NCBI GenBank assembly: GCA_035547055.1
Contig: DASZVN010000089.1
Location: 1-35,898 of the forward strand
Reading direction: 5' to 3'
DNA: 35,898 bases
From: DASZVN01 sp035547055
GTDB taxonomy: Bacteria; Pseudomonadota; Alphaproteobacteria; Rhizobiales; Methylopilaceae
The notes below the pieces were generated by a model, which worked only from the letters and a program-made list of their open reading frames with translations, ran no database searches and was not told where the DNA came from. Numbering within the stretch: position 1 is the first letter of the stretch; each line of letters begins with the position of its first letter. The position numbers were made by a program, and so were the translations under genes. This document shows, piece by piece, positions 26,871-34,236 of this stretch.

Positions 26871-27089
26871 TTGATCTCCCAGGGCGCCCTCGACTTTCTC
26901 CAGCGGCTGTGCGACGAGGCGGTGACGGCGTGCGGCGGCGATGTCCCGCAGATCGAACGCCACGTCGCCGCCGCGCTGGCCAATCTGCCGGCGGACGAGC
27001 GCCAGGCCTTCCATGAAGCGGTCAGCCGGTTTCTGGAGGTGCAGCGCGCGCTGAACGACCACGTGCGCCGGCCCCGCGCACTTAGTTGA
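26871..27089 (+). CDS. Small helical hypothetical protein with TTG start
   Basis: A 72-aa soluble protein predicted to be almost all helix (GALDFLQRLCDEAVTACGGDVPQIERHVAAALANL ... AFHEAVSRFLEVQRALNDHV, shown in parts). I recognise no family. The start is TTG 26871, decided by a near-perfect Shine-Dalgarno GAAGGAGG at 26857-26864 with a 6-nt spacer; no ATG has comparable support. A 6-bp hairpin with an AT-only loop sits directly before the Shine-Dalgarno (26839-26855). It diverges from the GNAT gene, sharing a 128-bp AT-richer control region. Confidence 0.65.
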   Translation: MISQGALDFLQRLCDEAVTACGGDVPQIERHVAAALANLPADERQAFHEAVSRFLEVQRALNDHVRRPRALS

Positions 27090-27304
27090 CGAGGCAACCG
27101 TCGACTAGTTCAACACTGGTGAACAGCGGCTCAAACCCGCTCCGGGTTCCCCGACTCGTTGGATATCAAATAATCCCACCCTGTGTTGCGGGCAGGGGTC
27201 GCTTCGCGTTGTCGAAGTCGAGCGGGATAGTTGCGGCGCTGGCGCCGGCTGAACCGGCCGGGCCGCGGTGGCGTGCCTCAAGCGCACGCGGCGGAGGCGA
27301 AAGG

Positions 27305-27613
27305 ATGGGCCAGCGCGGGCTGCGCGTGATCGTGCCGCATCCGATCGGCGAGCCCGGGGCGATCGTGCTGAAGACCAGCGACGCCAAGCTCTACAATCTC
27401 ATCCTGCAGATGGTCTATTTCCTGAACGACGCGACGCTGGACGCGTCCCCGCAATCCGGGGCCGACGACCTCACCGACGAGGAGCGCCTGGCGCTGGCGC
27501 GCGAATGCCTGGAGGAGGCGCGCCAGCTTCTCCGCGAGGCCAACCAGGACGGCACGCGCCGCATGCTCGAGGCGGTGATCGAAGAGCTCTGCCACGCCGC
27601 TGCGGCCGCCTAG
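27305..27613 (+). CDS. Hypothetical protein (102 aa)
   Basis: A soluble acidic protein beginning MGQRGLRVIVPHPIG, with KLYNLILQMVYFLNDATLD in the middle and an acidic amphipathic helix LTDEERLALARECLEEARQL plus REANQDGTRRMLEAVIEELCHA at the C-terminus, so probably a helical bundle. I recognise no family. ATG 27305 follows a GGAGG centred about 10 nt upstream. The 215-bp gap before it (27090-27304) shows no gene. It reads in the same direction as the 72-aa gene and may share function with it; nothing in the sequence proves that. Confidence 0.65.
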   Translation: MGQRGLRVIVPHPIGEPGAIVLKTSDAKLYNLILQMVYFLNDATLDASPQSGADDLTDEERLALARECLEEARQLLREANQDGTRRMLEAVIEELCHAAAAA

Positions 27614-27630
27614 GTCCATCCCGCGAACTC

Positions 27631-27666
27631 GTAGGGTGGGTATCGGCTTGCCGGCGCCCACGTGAC
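27631..27666. repeat. Short palindromic repeat related to that at 18252
   Basis: GTAGGGTGGGTATCGGCTTG continues to a closing CCCACGTGAC, so GTGGG and CCCAC can pair around a GC-rich centre. The left end matches the repeat at 18252-18309 (GTGGGGTGGGCATCGGC) with few changes. It lies between the convergent 102-aa gene and the metallo-beta-lactamase-fold gene. Confidence 0.55.
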
Positions 27667-27702
27667 ACGGCTGCTGACGGGCGAGCCCGGCCGTGGCTGC
27701 CC

Positions 27703-28713
27703 CTACTTCTTCGCCCCCTTCGACACGTCGAGGCAGATCGGCTGGCGATAGAGCGGCGCCAGATATTTCGTGTCCGGCAACTGGTCGCGGATCGCCTCGA
27801 ACAGCGGCTCGACGCCGAGATCGACGAAGGCGCCGAAGTCCTGGTCGTGATGGGCCGGGAGATAGAGCGCGGGGTGGAACAGCTTGATCAGCGGCAGCGT
27901 GTACGGGATCTGCCTCTGCGCCACCGGGTGGCCCTGGTAGGCGACGATCGCGACATCGACCGGCCCGAGCTTCTGCGCCAGCGCGCGGTCGCCGTCGGTC
28001 ACGTCCCCGGCACTGTCGAAGAACACCAGCTTGAAGCCGGTGTCGAAGGTGAAGGCGTAGGCGATCGTGCCCTTGGTGATGACGTCGGGCGAGAAGGTGC
28101 CGCGGGCCACCACCGCCTTCTTCTCGGCCTGCTCAGCCGGCGTCAGCGGCCCGGCGTCGACGTCGAACAGATGGGCGTTGGCCTTGAACAGGTCCGTCGA
28201 GATCGAGCTGTGACGGGCGAGCGCGGTGTCGACGGTGACGCTGCCAAAGTGCAGCGTCTCGCCGCCCTTCACCACGATGCCCATGTCCTTCGGCAGGCCG
28301 AGCTTCCCGGCCGTCTCGATCGTGACGGGCGCGCCGACCACCTTGGCGCCGGTCTGCTTCGATACCGGCACCGCATCGGCCATGTGGTCGAAATGGCCGT
28401 GGCCGAGGAAGATCGCAGTCGCCCGCGTCACGTCCTTGGCATGGAAGCCGATCGGGCGGGTCCGCGGGTTGCGGTCGTAATAGGTGTCGAGCAGGAAAAC
28501 CTGGCCCTTGTAGTCGAGCTCGTAGTTTGCGGTGCCGAGCCAGCGCAGCTCGATCCTCTCCTGGTCCGCCGGCAGCATCGGCCCGCCGACCAGGGCCGGC
28601 GTCAGGCTGGTGCAGGCGTCTCCCCCATCCGCCGCGGCGGCGAGGCTCGGTCCGCCGAGCAGGAGCGCCGCCCCGATCAGGCCCGGGCCGAAAAATCTCG
28701 CGATCTTGGCCAT
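27703..28713 (-). CDS. Exported metallo-beta-lactamase-fold hydrolase
   Basis: A 336-aa protein with a signal peptide (residues 1 to about 28, hydrophobic core GLIGAALLLGGPSLAAAA) and a metallo-beta-lactamase fold of the UlaG/lactonase-like group. WLGTANYELDYKGQVFLLDTY starts the domain, HGHFDH gives H105, H107, D109 and H110, ARHSS supplies a further ligand, and FFDSAGD and LPAHHDQDF the remaining ones. A periplasmic hydrolase of unknown substrate is the safe reading. It is monocistronic, and starts after the stop of the Gly-rich gene on the same strand. Confidence 0.88.
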   Translation of the reverse strand: MAKIARFFGPGLIGAALLLGGPSLAAAADGGDACTSLTPALVGGPMLPADQERIELRWLGTANYELDYKGQVFLLDTYYDRNPRTRPIGFHAKDVTRATAIFLGHGHFDHMADAVPVSKQTGAKVVGAPVTIETAGKLGLPKDMGIVVKGGETLHFGSVTVDTALARHSSISTDLFKANAHLFDVDAGPLTPAEQAEKKAVVARGTFSPDVITKGTIAYAFTFDTGFKLVFFDSAGDVTDGDRALAQKLGPVDVAIVAYQGHPVAQRQIPYTLPLIKLFHPALYLPAHHDQDFGAFVDLGVEPLFEAIRDQLPDTKYLAPLYRQPICLDVSKGAKK

Positions 28714-28774
28714 GTCTCTCCCCTCATCGTCGCCGCACCGCGCGGCGCCAAGGGGAGCCTAGCACCGCCGCGCG

Positions 28775-29131
28775 CTAGGCCAGCATGTTGAGGAGGTTGC
28801 CGAGGCCGCCGCCGCTGCTGCTGCCGCTGTCGGACGCATCCGACGTGCCGCTGCCGGTCGTGCCGCTGCCGGTCGCGCCGCCGGCGGCGCTCGACGCGCT
28901 CGTGGTCGTCTCCGACACGATGGTGCCGTCGGCGTTCCGAACGATCGTCGTCATCGTCCCGTCGGGATTCATGACGGTGGTCGTCGTGGTCTGGCTGGCG
29001 CTCGACGAGGACGACATGCCGCCGCCTCCGCCGCCACCGCCCCCGCCAATTCCCTGGGTGCTCGGCGGCCGGGTCGCTGCCGCGCCCGGCATTGCCATGC
29101 CCGCCATCGCCGGTCCGATGCTGCCCACCAT
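28775..29131 (-). CDS. Gly/Ser/Thr-rich low-complexity protein
   Basis: A 118-aa protein that is mostly disordered: a run of ten glycines (about residues 30-39), a Ser-rich segment, TTTTTVMNPDGTMTTIVRNADGT with two related NxDGTxxxxVxxx units, then an Ala/Ser/Gly/Thr tail ending GLGNLLNMLA. Start ATG 29131 is well supported by AGGAGG 7 nt upstream. No signal peptide is evident. Short rhizobial proteins with TTTV..ADGT stretches exist but are uncharacterised (from memory). It may be a surface or flagellar accessory protein, or a structural peptide. Confidence 0.7.
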   Translation of the reverse strand: MVGSIGPAMAGMAMPGAAATRPPSTQGIGGGGGGGGGGMSSSSSASQTTTTTVMNPDGTMTTIVRNADGTIVSETTTSASSAAGGATGSGTTGSGTSDASDSGSSSGGGLGNLLNMLA

Positions 29132-29199
29132 GATGCGGCCTCCTGGAACGGCCGCACGATCTGCCAACATGGTAAACGGACGGTAAAATCCGCGTCCGT

Positions 29200-30081
29200 T
29201 CAGCGCGTCGGGACGGGCTTGTCGCCGCGATAGTCGTAGAAGCCGCGGCCGGTCTTGCGGCCGAGCCAGCCGGCCTCGACATATTTCACCAGCAGCGGGC
29301 AGGGGCGGTATTTCGAGTCGGCGAGGCCCTCGTAGAGCACCTGCATGATCGACAGCGCGGTGTCGAGGCCGATGAAGTCGGCGAGCTGCAGCGGCCCCAT
29401 CGGGTGGTTGGCGCCGAGCCGCATCGCGGTGTCGATCGCCTCGACCGTGCCGACGCCCTCGTAGAGCGTGTAGATCGCCTCGTTGATCATCGGCAGGAGG
29501 ATGCGGTTGACGATGAAGGCGGGGAAATCCTCCGCCACCGTCGCGGTCTTGCCGAGCCGATCGACCAGCGCCTTGGCGGTCTCGAAGGTGCGCTCGTCGG
29601 TCGCGATGCCGCGCACCAGCTCGACGAGCTGCATCCGCGGCACCGGGTTCATGAAGTGGATGCCGATGAAGAGCTCGGGCCGGTCCGTCGCGGCGGCGAG
29701 GCGGGTGATCGAGATCGAGGACGTGTTGGTGGCGACGATGGTCGTGGGCGGCAGCACCGGGCAGATGCGCTGAAAGATCTCGCGCTTGACCTCCTCGTTC
29801 TCGGTCGCGGCCTCGATCACGAGGTCGCAGGCAGCGAGGTCCTCGGTGCGGACGGTGCCCTTGATGCGCTCCAGCGCCGCCCGGCGCTGGTCCTCGGTGA
29901 TGGCGCCGCGGCCGACCTGGCGCGCCATGTTGCCGTTGATGGTGGCGAGGCCCGACTGGATGCGCTCCTCGGCGAGGTCGTTCAGCACCACGCGGTAGCC
30001 GGCGAGGGAGCAGACATGGGCGATGCCGCTGCCCATCTGCCCCGCCCCAATCACGCCGATAGCCTTGATGTCGGTGTCCAT
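29200..30081 (-). CDS. hbd: 3-hydroxybutyryl-CoA dehydrogenase
   Basis: A 293-aa NAD-dependent dehydrogenase that interconverts 3-hydroxybutyryl-CoA and acetoacetyl-CoA in fatty-acid, butanoate or polyhydroxybutyrate metabolism. GAGQMGSGIAHVCSLAG is the dinucleotide loop. GIHFMNPVPRMQLVELV carries the catalytic His, FIVNRILLPMINEAI and DTAMRLGANHPMGPLQLADFIGLD are the C-terminal substrate domain. Length is normal. It is 29 bp downstream of etfA with GAGGAG before the ATG and forms an etfB-etfA-hbd operon. Confidence 0.96.
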   Translation of the reverse strand: MDTDIKAIGVIGAGQMGSGIAHVCSLAGYRVVLNDLAEERIQSGLATINGNMARQVGRGAITEDQRRAALERIKGTVRTEDLAACDLVIEAATENEEVKREIFQRICPVLPPTTIVATNTSSISITRLAAATDRPELFIGIHFMNPVPRMQLVELVRGIATDERTFETAKALVDRLGKTATVAEDFPAFIVNRILLPMINEAIYTLYEGVGTVEAIDTAMRLGANHPMGPLQLADFIGLDTALSIMQVLYEGLADSKYRPCPLLVKYVEAGWLGRKTGRGFYDYRGDKPVPTR

Positions 30082-30110
30082 GGCTCCTCGCGGAGGCGGC
30101 GGGCGGCGGC

Positions 30111-31058
30111 TCAGCCGCGCGCCTTGGCGATCGCCTCGGTCAGCTTCGGTACGATGTCGAACAGATCGCCGACGAGGCCGAAATCGGCGACCTGGAAGAT
30201 CGGCGCCTCCTCGTCCTTGTTGATGGCGACGATGATCTTCGAGTCCTTCATGCCGGCGAGATGCTGAATGGCACCTGAAATTCCGACCGCGACATAGAGC
30301 CCGGGCGCCACCACCTTGCCGGTCTGGCCGACCTGGAAGTCGTTCGGGGCGTAGCCGGCGTCGACCGCCGCGCGCGACGCGCCCACCGCCGCGCCGAGGG
30401 CATCGGCCAGCGGCTCGATATATTGCTTGAACTTCTCCGCCGAGCCGAGCGCCCGGCCGCCCGAGACCACCGCCTTGGCGCCGCCGAGCTCGGGCCGGGC
30501 CGACTGCGACAGGGCTTCGCCCGCGAACGACGACAGGCCGGGATCGGCCGCGGCCTGGACCGGCTCGACCGGCGCCTTGGCGCCGCCCGCGGCGGCGCTC
30601 GGGAACGCGGCGGTGCGGATGGTCAGGACCTTCTTCGCGTCGCCGCTCCTCACGGTCTGCACCGCGTTGCCGGCATAGATCGGGCGCTCGAATCGGTCGG
30701 GGCCGAGCACCTTGATCACGTCGGAGACCTGCATCACGTCGAGCAGGGCGGCGACACGCGGCATCACGTTCTTGCCGCTCGAGGTCGCGGCCGCGACCAG
30801 GGCGTCGTAGCCCGGCGCGAGCTGGACCATGAGCGCCGCGACCGGCTCGGCCAGCGCGTGGGCATAGCGGGCGTCGTCGGCGACGAGCACCTTCGCGACG
30901 CCGTCGAGCGCTGCGGCGGCATCGGCGACGGCGGCGCAGTCCTGCCCCGCGACCAGGACGTGGACCGGCGCGCCGAGCGCCTTCGCGGCGGAGAGGGCGC
31001 GCGCGGTGGCGTCGTCGAGGCGCTTGCCGTCGTGCTCGGCGAGGAGGAGCGTCGTCAT
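30111..31058 (-). CDS. etfA: Electron transfer flavoprotein alpha subunit
   Basis: A 315-aa subunit of the FAD/AMP-binding heterodimer that collects electrons from acyl-CoA and other dehydrogenases and passes them to ETF:quinone oxidoreductase. The C-terminal FAD domain contains LGAAVGASRAAVDAGYAPNDFQVGQTGK, PGLYVAVGISGAIQHLAGMKDSK and NKDEEAPIFQVADFGLVGDLF. The start overlaps the etfB stop (ATGA 31055-31058), giving one-to-one coupling. Confidence 0.97.
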   Translation of the reverse strand: MTTLLLAEHDGKRLDDATARALSAAKALGAPVHVLVAGQDCAAVADAAAALDGVAKVLVADDARYAHALAEPVAALMVQLAPGYDALVAAATSSGKNVMPRVAALLDVMQVSDVIKVLGPDRFERPIYAGNAVQTVRSGDAKKVLTIRTAAFPSAAAGGAKAPVEPVQAAADPGLSSFAGEALSQSARPELGGAKAVVSGGRALGSAEKFKQYIEPLADALGAAVGASRAAVDAGYAPNDFQVGQTGKVVAPGLYVAVGISGAIQHLAGMKDSKIIVAINKDEEAPIFQVADFGLVGDLFDIVPKLTEAIAKARG

Positions 31059-31804
31059 GCCAGCGCCCCCGCCTCCTTGAGCTTCGCCACCAGCTCCTCG
31101 ACCGAGGCGACCTTGACGCCGCCCTGGCGCCCGGGCGGCGGCGCGGTCTTCTCCACCGTGAGCCGCGGCGTCACGTCGACGCCGAGCTCGGCGGTGGTCA
31201 GGGCGTCGATCGTCTTCTTCTTGGCCTTCATGATGTTGGGCAGGCTCGCGTAGCGCGGCTCGTTGAGGCGGAGGTCGGTGGTGATCACCGCCGGCAGCTT
31301 GAGGCTCAGGGTCTGCAGCCCGCCATCGACCTCGCGGGTGACCTCGACGGCGCCGTCGCCGATCGCGACCTTCGAGGCGAAGGTGCCCTGCGGCCAGCCG
31401 AGGAGCGCCGCCAGCATCTGGCCGGTCTGGTTCGAATCGTCGTCGATCGCCTGCTTGCCCATGACGATCAGGCCGGGCTGCTCGCGGTCCGCGACCGCCT
31501 TCAGCAGCTTGGCGACGGCGAGCGGCTCGACCGTGCCCTCGGCGGCGACGTGGATGCCGCGGTCGGCGCCCATGGCGAGCGCGGTGCGGATGGTCTCCTG
31601 CGCCTGGGCCGGGCCGATCGAGACCGCGACCACCTCGGTCGCCTTGCCGGCCTCGCGCAGGCGCAGCGCCTCCTCGACCGCGATCTCGTCGAACGGGTTC
31701 ATCGCCATCTTGACGTTGGCGAGGTCGACCCCGCTCTGATCCGGCTTGACGCGGATCTTCACATTGGCGTCGACCACCCGCTTGACGGGCACCAGCACCT
31801 TCAT
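31055..31804 (-). CDS. etfB: Electron transfer flavoprotein beta subunit
   Basis: A 249-aa subunit that binds AMP and docks partner dehydrogenases. MKVLVPVKRVVDANVKIRVKP starts the protein (ATG 31804, GGAGG 9 nt upstream), followed by NPFDEIAVEEALRLRE, IVMGKQAIDDDSNQTGQMLAALLGWPQGT and LRLNEPRYASLPNIMKAKKK. Length and motifs match the family. The frame stays open upstream to 32173, but the homologous start is at 31804. It is the first gene of etfB-etfA-hbd. Confidence 0.97.
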   Translation of the reverse strand: MKVLVPVKRVVDANVKIRVKPDQSGVDLANVKMAMNPFDEIAVEEALRLREAGKATEVVAVSIGPAQAQETIRTALAMGADRGIHVAAEGTVEPLAVAKLLKAVADREQPGLIVMGKQAIDDDSNQTGQMLAALLGWPQGTFASKVAIGDGAVEVTREVDGGLQTLSLKLPAVITTDLRLNEPRYASLPNIMKAKKKTIDALTTAELGVDVTPRLTVEKTAPPPGRQGGVKVASVEELVAKLKEAGALA

Positions 31805-31928
31805 CGGCAGGAGCCTCCCGGCCGCGGCACCCGGAGGGGCGGCGGCCTCGCGCGAACGCGCGGGATTCCGAAGGCCCGCGCCGCAGCGCAGGCAGGGGCA
31901 GCGACGGTAGCGGCGCCCTCCGGGAGTG

Positions 31929-32483
31929 TCAACGCGCCGCGGCGGGCGGACGCTGCTCGGGGCGCGGCCGGCCGACACGGCGGCGGCGCAGGAAGCGCGG
32001 GCGGAGGCGCTCGCGCGACACACGCGGGCGCCGCGGCAGCGGGCGCCCGGCCCGCACCTCACCGAGCCGGCGGTCCAGCGTGACGAGGCTGCCGTCGACG
32101 CGCTCGAACAGCAGCGGCAGGCCGAGCGCGCCGCTCCAGCGGTGCCATTCGGAAACCACCTCGCCATCGTCATCGGCGCGATAGAGCGGAACGTCGAGGT
32201 CGCGGTCGTCGTGGACCAGCGCCACCTCGAGCGGTGCCGGCCCGCCCTGGCCGAGCACCCGGACCACGACGCCGCGATAGGCGGCGATCGGCACCGCGAT
32301 CTTCATCGCCATGCCGCGGAGCCGCCGCGTCAGGAGCACGCGGGTCCTCTCCAGCATGACGGAGCGGACGCCGCCCTCGGCCCCGTCGTCGGGAGTGACG
32401 AAGCTTTGCGGCAGGACGGCGGGATCGAGCTTCAGCTCGACCCCGCCGCTGCCGGCTTCCGCTGATTGTGATTGACGCCCCAC
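31929..32483 (-). CDS. DUF6101-type protein
   Basis: A 184-aa protein typical of Hyphomicrobiales genomes, related in layout to the DUF6101 family: an N-terminal LDPAVLPQSF, VMLERTRVLLTRRLRGMAMKIAVP, ADDDGEVVSEWHRWSGALGLPLL and a strongly basic C-terminus (RPRFLRRRRVGRPRP). Function unknown; the tail could bind nucleic acid or membrane. The start is GTG 32483 preceded by GGGGAG at a 7-nt distance. It lies upstream of etfB, 124 bp away, on the same strand. Confidence 0.75.
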   Translation of the reverse strand: MGRQSQSAEAGSGGVELKLDPAVLPQSFVTPDDGAEGGVRSVMLERTRVLLTRRLRGMAMKIAVPIAAYRGVVVRVLGQGGPAPLEVALVHDDRDLDVPLYRADDDGEVVSEWHRWSGALGLPLLFERVDGSLVTLDRRLGEVRAGRPLPRRPRVSRERLRPRFLRRRRVGRPRPEQRPPAAAR

Positions 32484-32657
32484 ACCGAAACTCCCCGAAG
32501 GCTTCGTTCCGAGCCTTTCGCGGAGAGCTTGGCCGCCGAAGCTTCAGGGGAGGCTAAATTTCCTGGTTAAGGTGGAGTTGCACGACACGACGGCGATGTT
32601 CGTCATTCTCGTGGACAACGAAACCTTGCCGAATGAGGTGAATAGGTGGTTTCACTC

Positions 32658-32689
32658 CGTCATGCCCGGGCTTGGCCCAGCCATGACGG
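32658..32689. repeat. Single-arm REP-like element
   Basis: CGTCATG and CATGACG bracket CCCGGGCTTGGCCCAGC, forming an imperfect inverted repeat of the same family as 15971-16060. It lies in the 229-bp gap between the DUF6101-type gene and the amidohydrolase stop; I see no gene in the rest of that gap. Confidence 0.8.
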
Positions 32690-32712
32690 CGGCGACGGCT
32701 GTTGCCGAAGGC

Positions 32713-33600
32713 CTATTCCGCGGCCCAGCGCAGGGGGCCGAGCTCGGCGGCGACGAAGGCGATGAACGGCCCGAGAAAGCCGGCGAGCGCCGCCTGCAGC
32801 GCGGCGAAGCCGGGGCCGCGCTCGTGGCGCGCCTCGTCCATGTAGAGGGCGCGGTTGATCTCGATCTGAAGCGCGTGCAGCCCGCCGGCGGGGCTGCCGT
32901 AATGCTCGGTGATGTAGCCGCCGGCGTAGGGCCGGTTGCGCATGACGGCGAAGCCGAGGGCGCGCAGCGCCTGCTCGGCGCGGTCGGTGATGAAGGGCGC
33001 GCAGCTCGTGCCGTAGCGGTCGCCGAGCACGATGTCGGCGCGGCGGGCCTCGTCGCGCGGCAGCCCGGTCGAGGGCATCGAATGGCAGTCGACCAGGAGC
33101 ACGGCGCCGAAGCGGCGGCGCATGTCGTCGAGCAGGCGGCGGAGGCTCGCGTGGTAGGGCTTGTAGAGCGCCTCGATGCGGCCGAGCGCCTCGCCGACCG
33201 GCAGGCGGCCCGCATAGATCTCCTGGGCGTCGCCGACCACGCGGGCAATGGTGCCGAGGCCGCCCGCGACCCGGAGCGAGCGCGTGTTGGCATCGGCCGG
33301 CAGGCGGCCCTCGAACATCCGGGGGTCGAGCTCGTAGGGCTCGCGGTTCACGTCGAGGAAGGCGCGTGGGAAATGCGCCCGCATCAGCGGTGCGCCGAGC
33401 CCGACCGCGGGCAGGAACAGCTCGTCGACGAAGGCATCCTCGGAGCGCCGCAAGGTCAGCGCATCGAGCCGGGTCGCCGCGAGGAACGGCGCCGGGTAGC
33501 GCGCCCCCGAATGCGGCGAGTTGAACACCACCGGCGCCGCCGCGATGTCCGGCGCGGGGGCGAGGATTTCGAACGGCGGATCGAGCGGATCGGGCGTCAT
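32713..33600 (-). CDS. N-formylglutamate amidohydrolase family protein
   Basis: A 295-aa metal-dependent amidohydrolase of the FGase family, related to HutG that hydrolyses N-formyl-glutamate in histidine breakdown. FNSPHSGARYP and RRSEDAFVDELF hold the first metal ligands, VDCHSMPS the second His motif, and ITEHYGSPAGGLHALQIEINRALYMDE the typical substrate end. No other hut genes are near, so its true substrate could be a different acyl amide. ATG 33600 is chosen; a TTG at 33636 is in frame upstream. Convincing Shine-Dalgarno is absent. Confidence 0.9.
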   Translation of the reverse strand: MTPDPLDPPFEILAPAPDIAAAPVVFNSPHSGARYPAPFLAATRLDALTLRRSEDAFVDELFLPAVGLGAPLMRAHFPRAFLDVNREPYELDPRMFEGRLPADANTRSLRVAGGLGTIARVVGDAQEIYAGRLPVGEALGRIEALYKPYHASLRRLLDDMRRRFGAVLLVDCHSMPSTGLPRDEARRADIVLGDRYGTSCAPFITDRAEQALRALGFAVMRNRPYAGGYITEHYGSPAGGLHALQIEINRALYMDEARHERGPGFAALQAALAGFLGPFIAFVAAELGPLRWAAE

Positions 33601-33702
33601 CGGGGACCGGGCGACATCTGGCCCCGATGGTGCCAATTGCCGCGCTCCCTGTCCATGGCGTCGTGGGGCACCGCCGGTCCAAAGGAACTAGGCTCAGGCA
33701 TC

Positions 33703-34035
33703 TCAATATTTGGCGTCCATGCCGACGAGCAGGTCGCGAAGACCTTCCGGCACCGGGAAGCCATACCCATCGCCCGGCTTGTAAAACACCAGCTGGCCGG
33801 CCTTGTGACAGGCGCTGGTGTAGAGGTCGGCACCAATCATCTGCAACGCGATATAGAGCGCCTGGATCGAATCGAAGCCGCCGGCAACCATGCGCTCGGT
33901 TCCCTCGGGCCAGTCGATTTCGTAGTGGCACGACCAATCGTTCCGAGCTTGCTGGATGGGCAGGTTGATCCGGATCTCAACCGGAATGGTCCTGCCGCCT
34001 TGGCGAAAGGTCAGGTTCCTCGATGCGATCAGCAT
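33703..34035 (-). CDS. DUF6968-type small protein
   Basis: A 110-aa soluble protein whose layout (MLIASRNLTF, VEIRINLP, WSCHYEIDWPEGT, FDSIQALYIALQMIGADLYTS, HKAGQLVFYKPGDGYGFPVPEGL) fits the DUF6968 family of unknown function seen in many bacteria. Start ATG 34035 matches the family N-terminus; 14 more codons are open upstream. It is single, with the amidohydrolase downstream on the same strand. The 201-bp gap on its 5' side leads to the divergent flippase and holds no other gene. Confidence 0.75.
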   Translation of the reverse strand: MLIASRNLTFRQGGRTIPVEIRINLPIQQARNDWSCHYEIDWPEGTERMVAGGFDSIQALYIALQMIGADLYTSACHKAGQLVFYKPGDGYGFPVPEGLRDLLVGMDAKY

Positions 34036-34236
34036 TGGGTCCTCAATAGTTGAGAGGCGGGATCGGCTTGCCTGCAATGCATTGACCGTAGCGAAAACTG
34101 GCTGAAGCAGGGTTGTGGATCGCAGACGACTCCGCGGGTGGCCGCCGCGACTCCGCGATCCCAGTAAGCCCGGCTTAAGCGGTCGGGGCGCATAAGGGCG
34201 CGGGCCAGGGCGGCGCGCGGCGGACCGAAGACGACG

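Noticed and set aside
27268..28791. 507-codon plus-strand frame opposite the metallo-beta-lactamase-fold gene
   Set aside because: Antisense shadow; the minus strand carries a signal peptide and HGHFDH motif.
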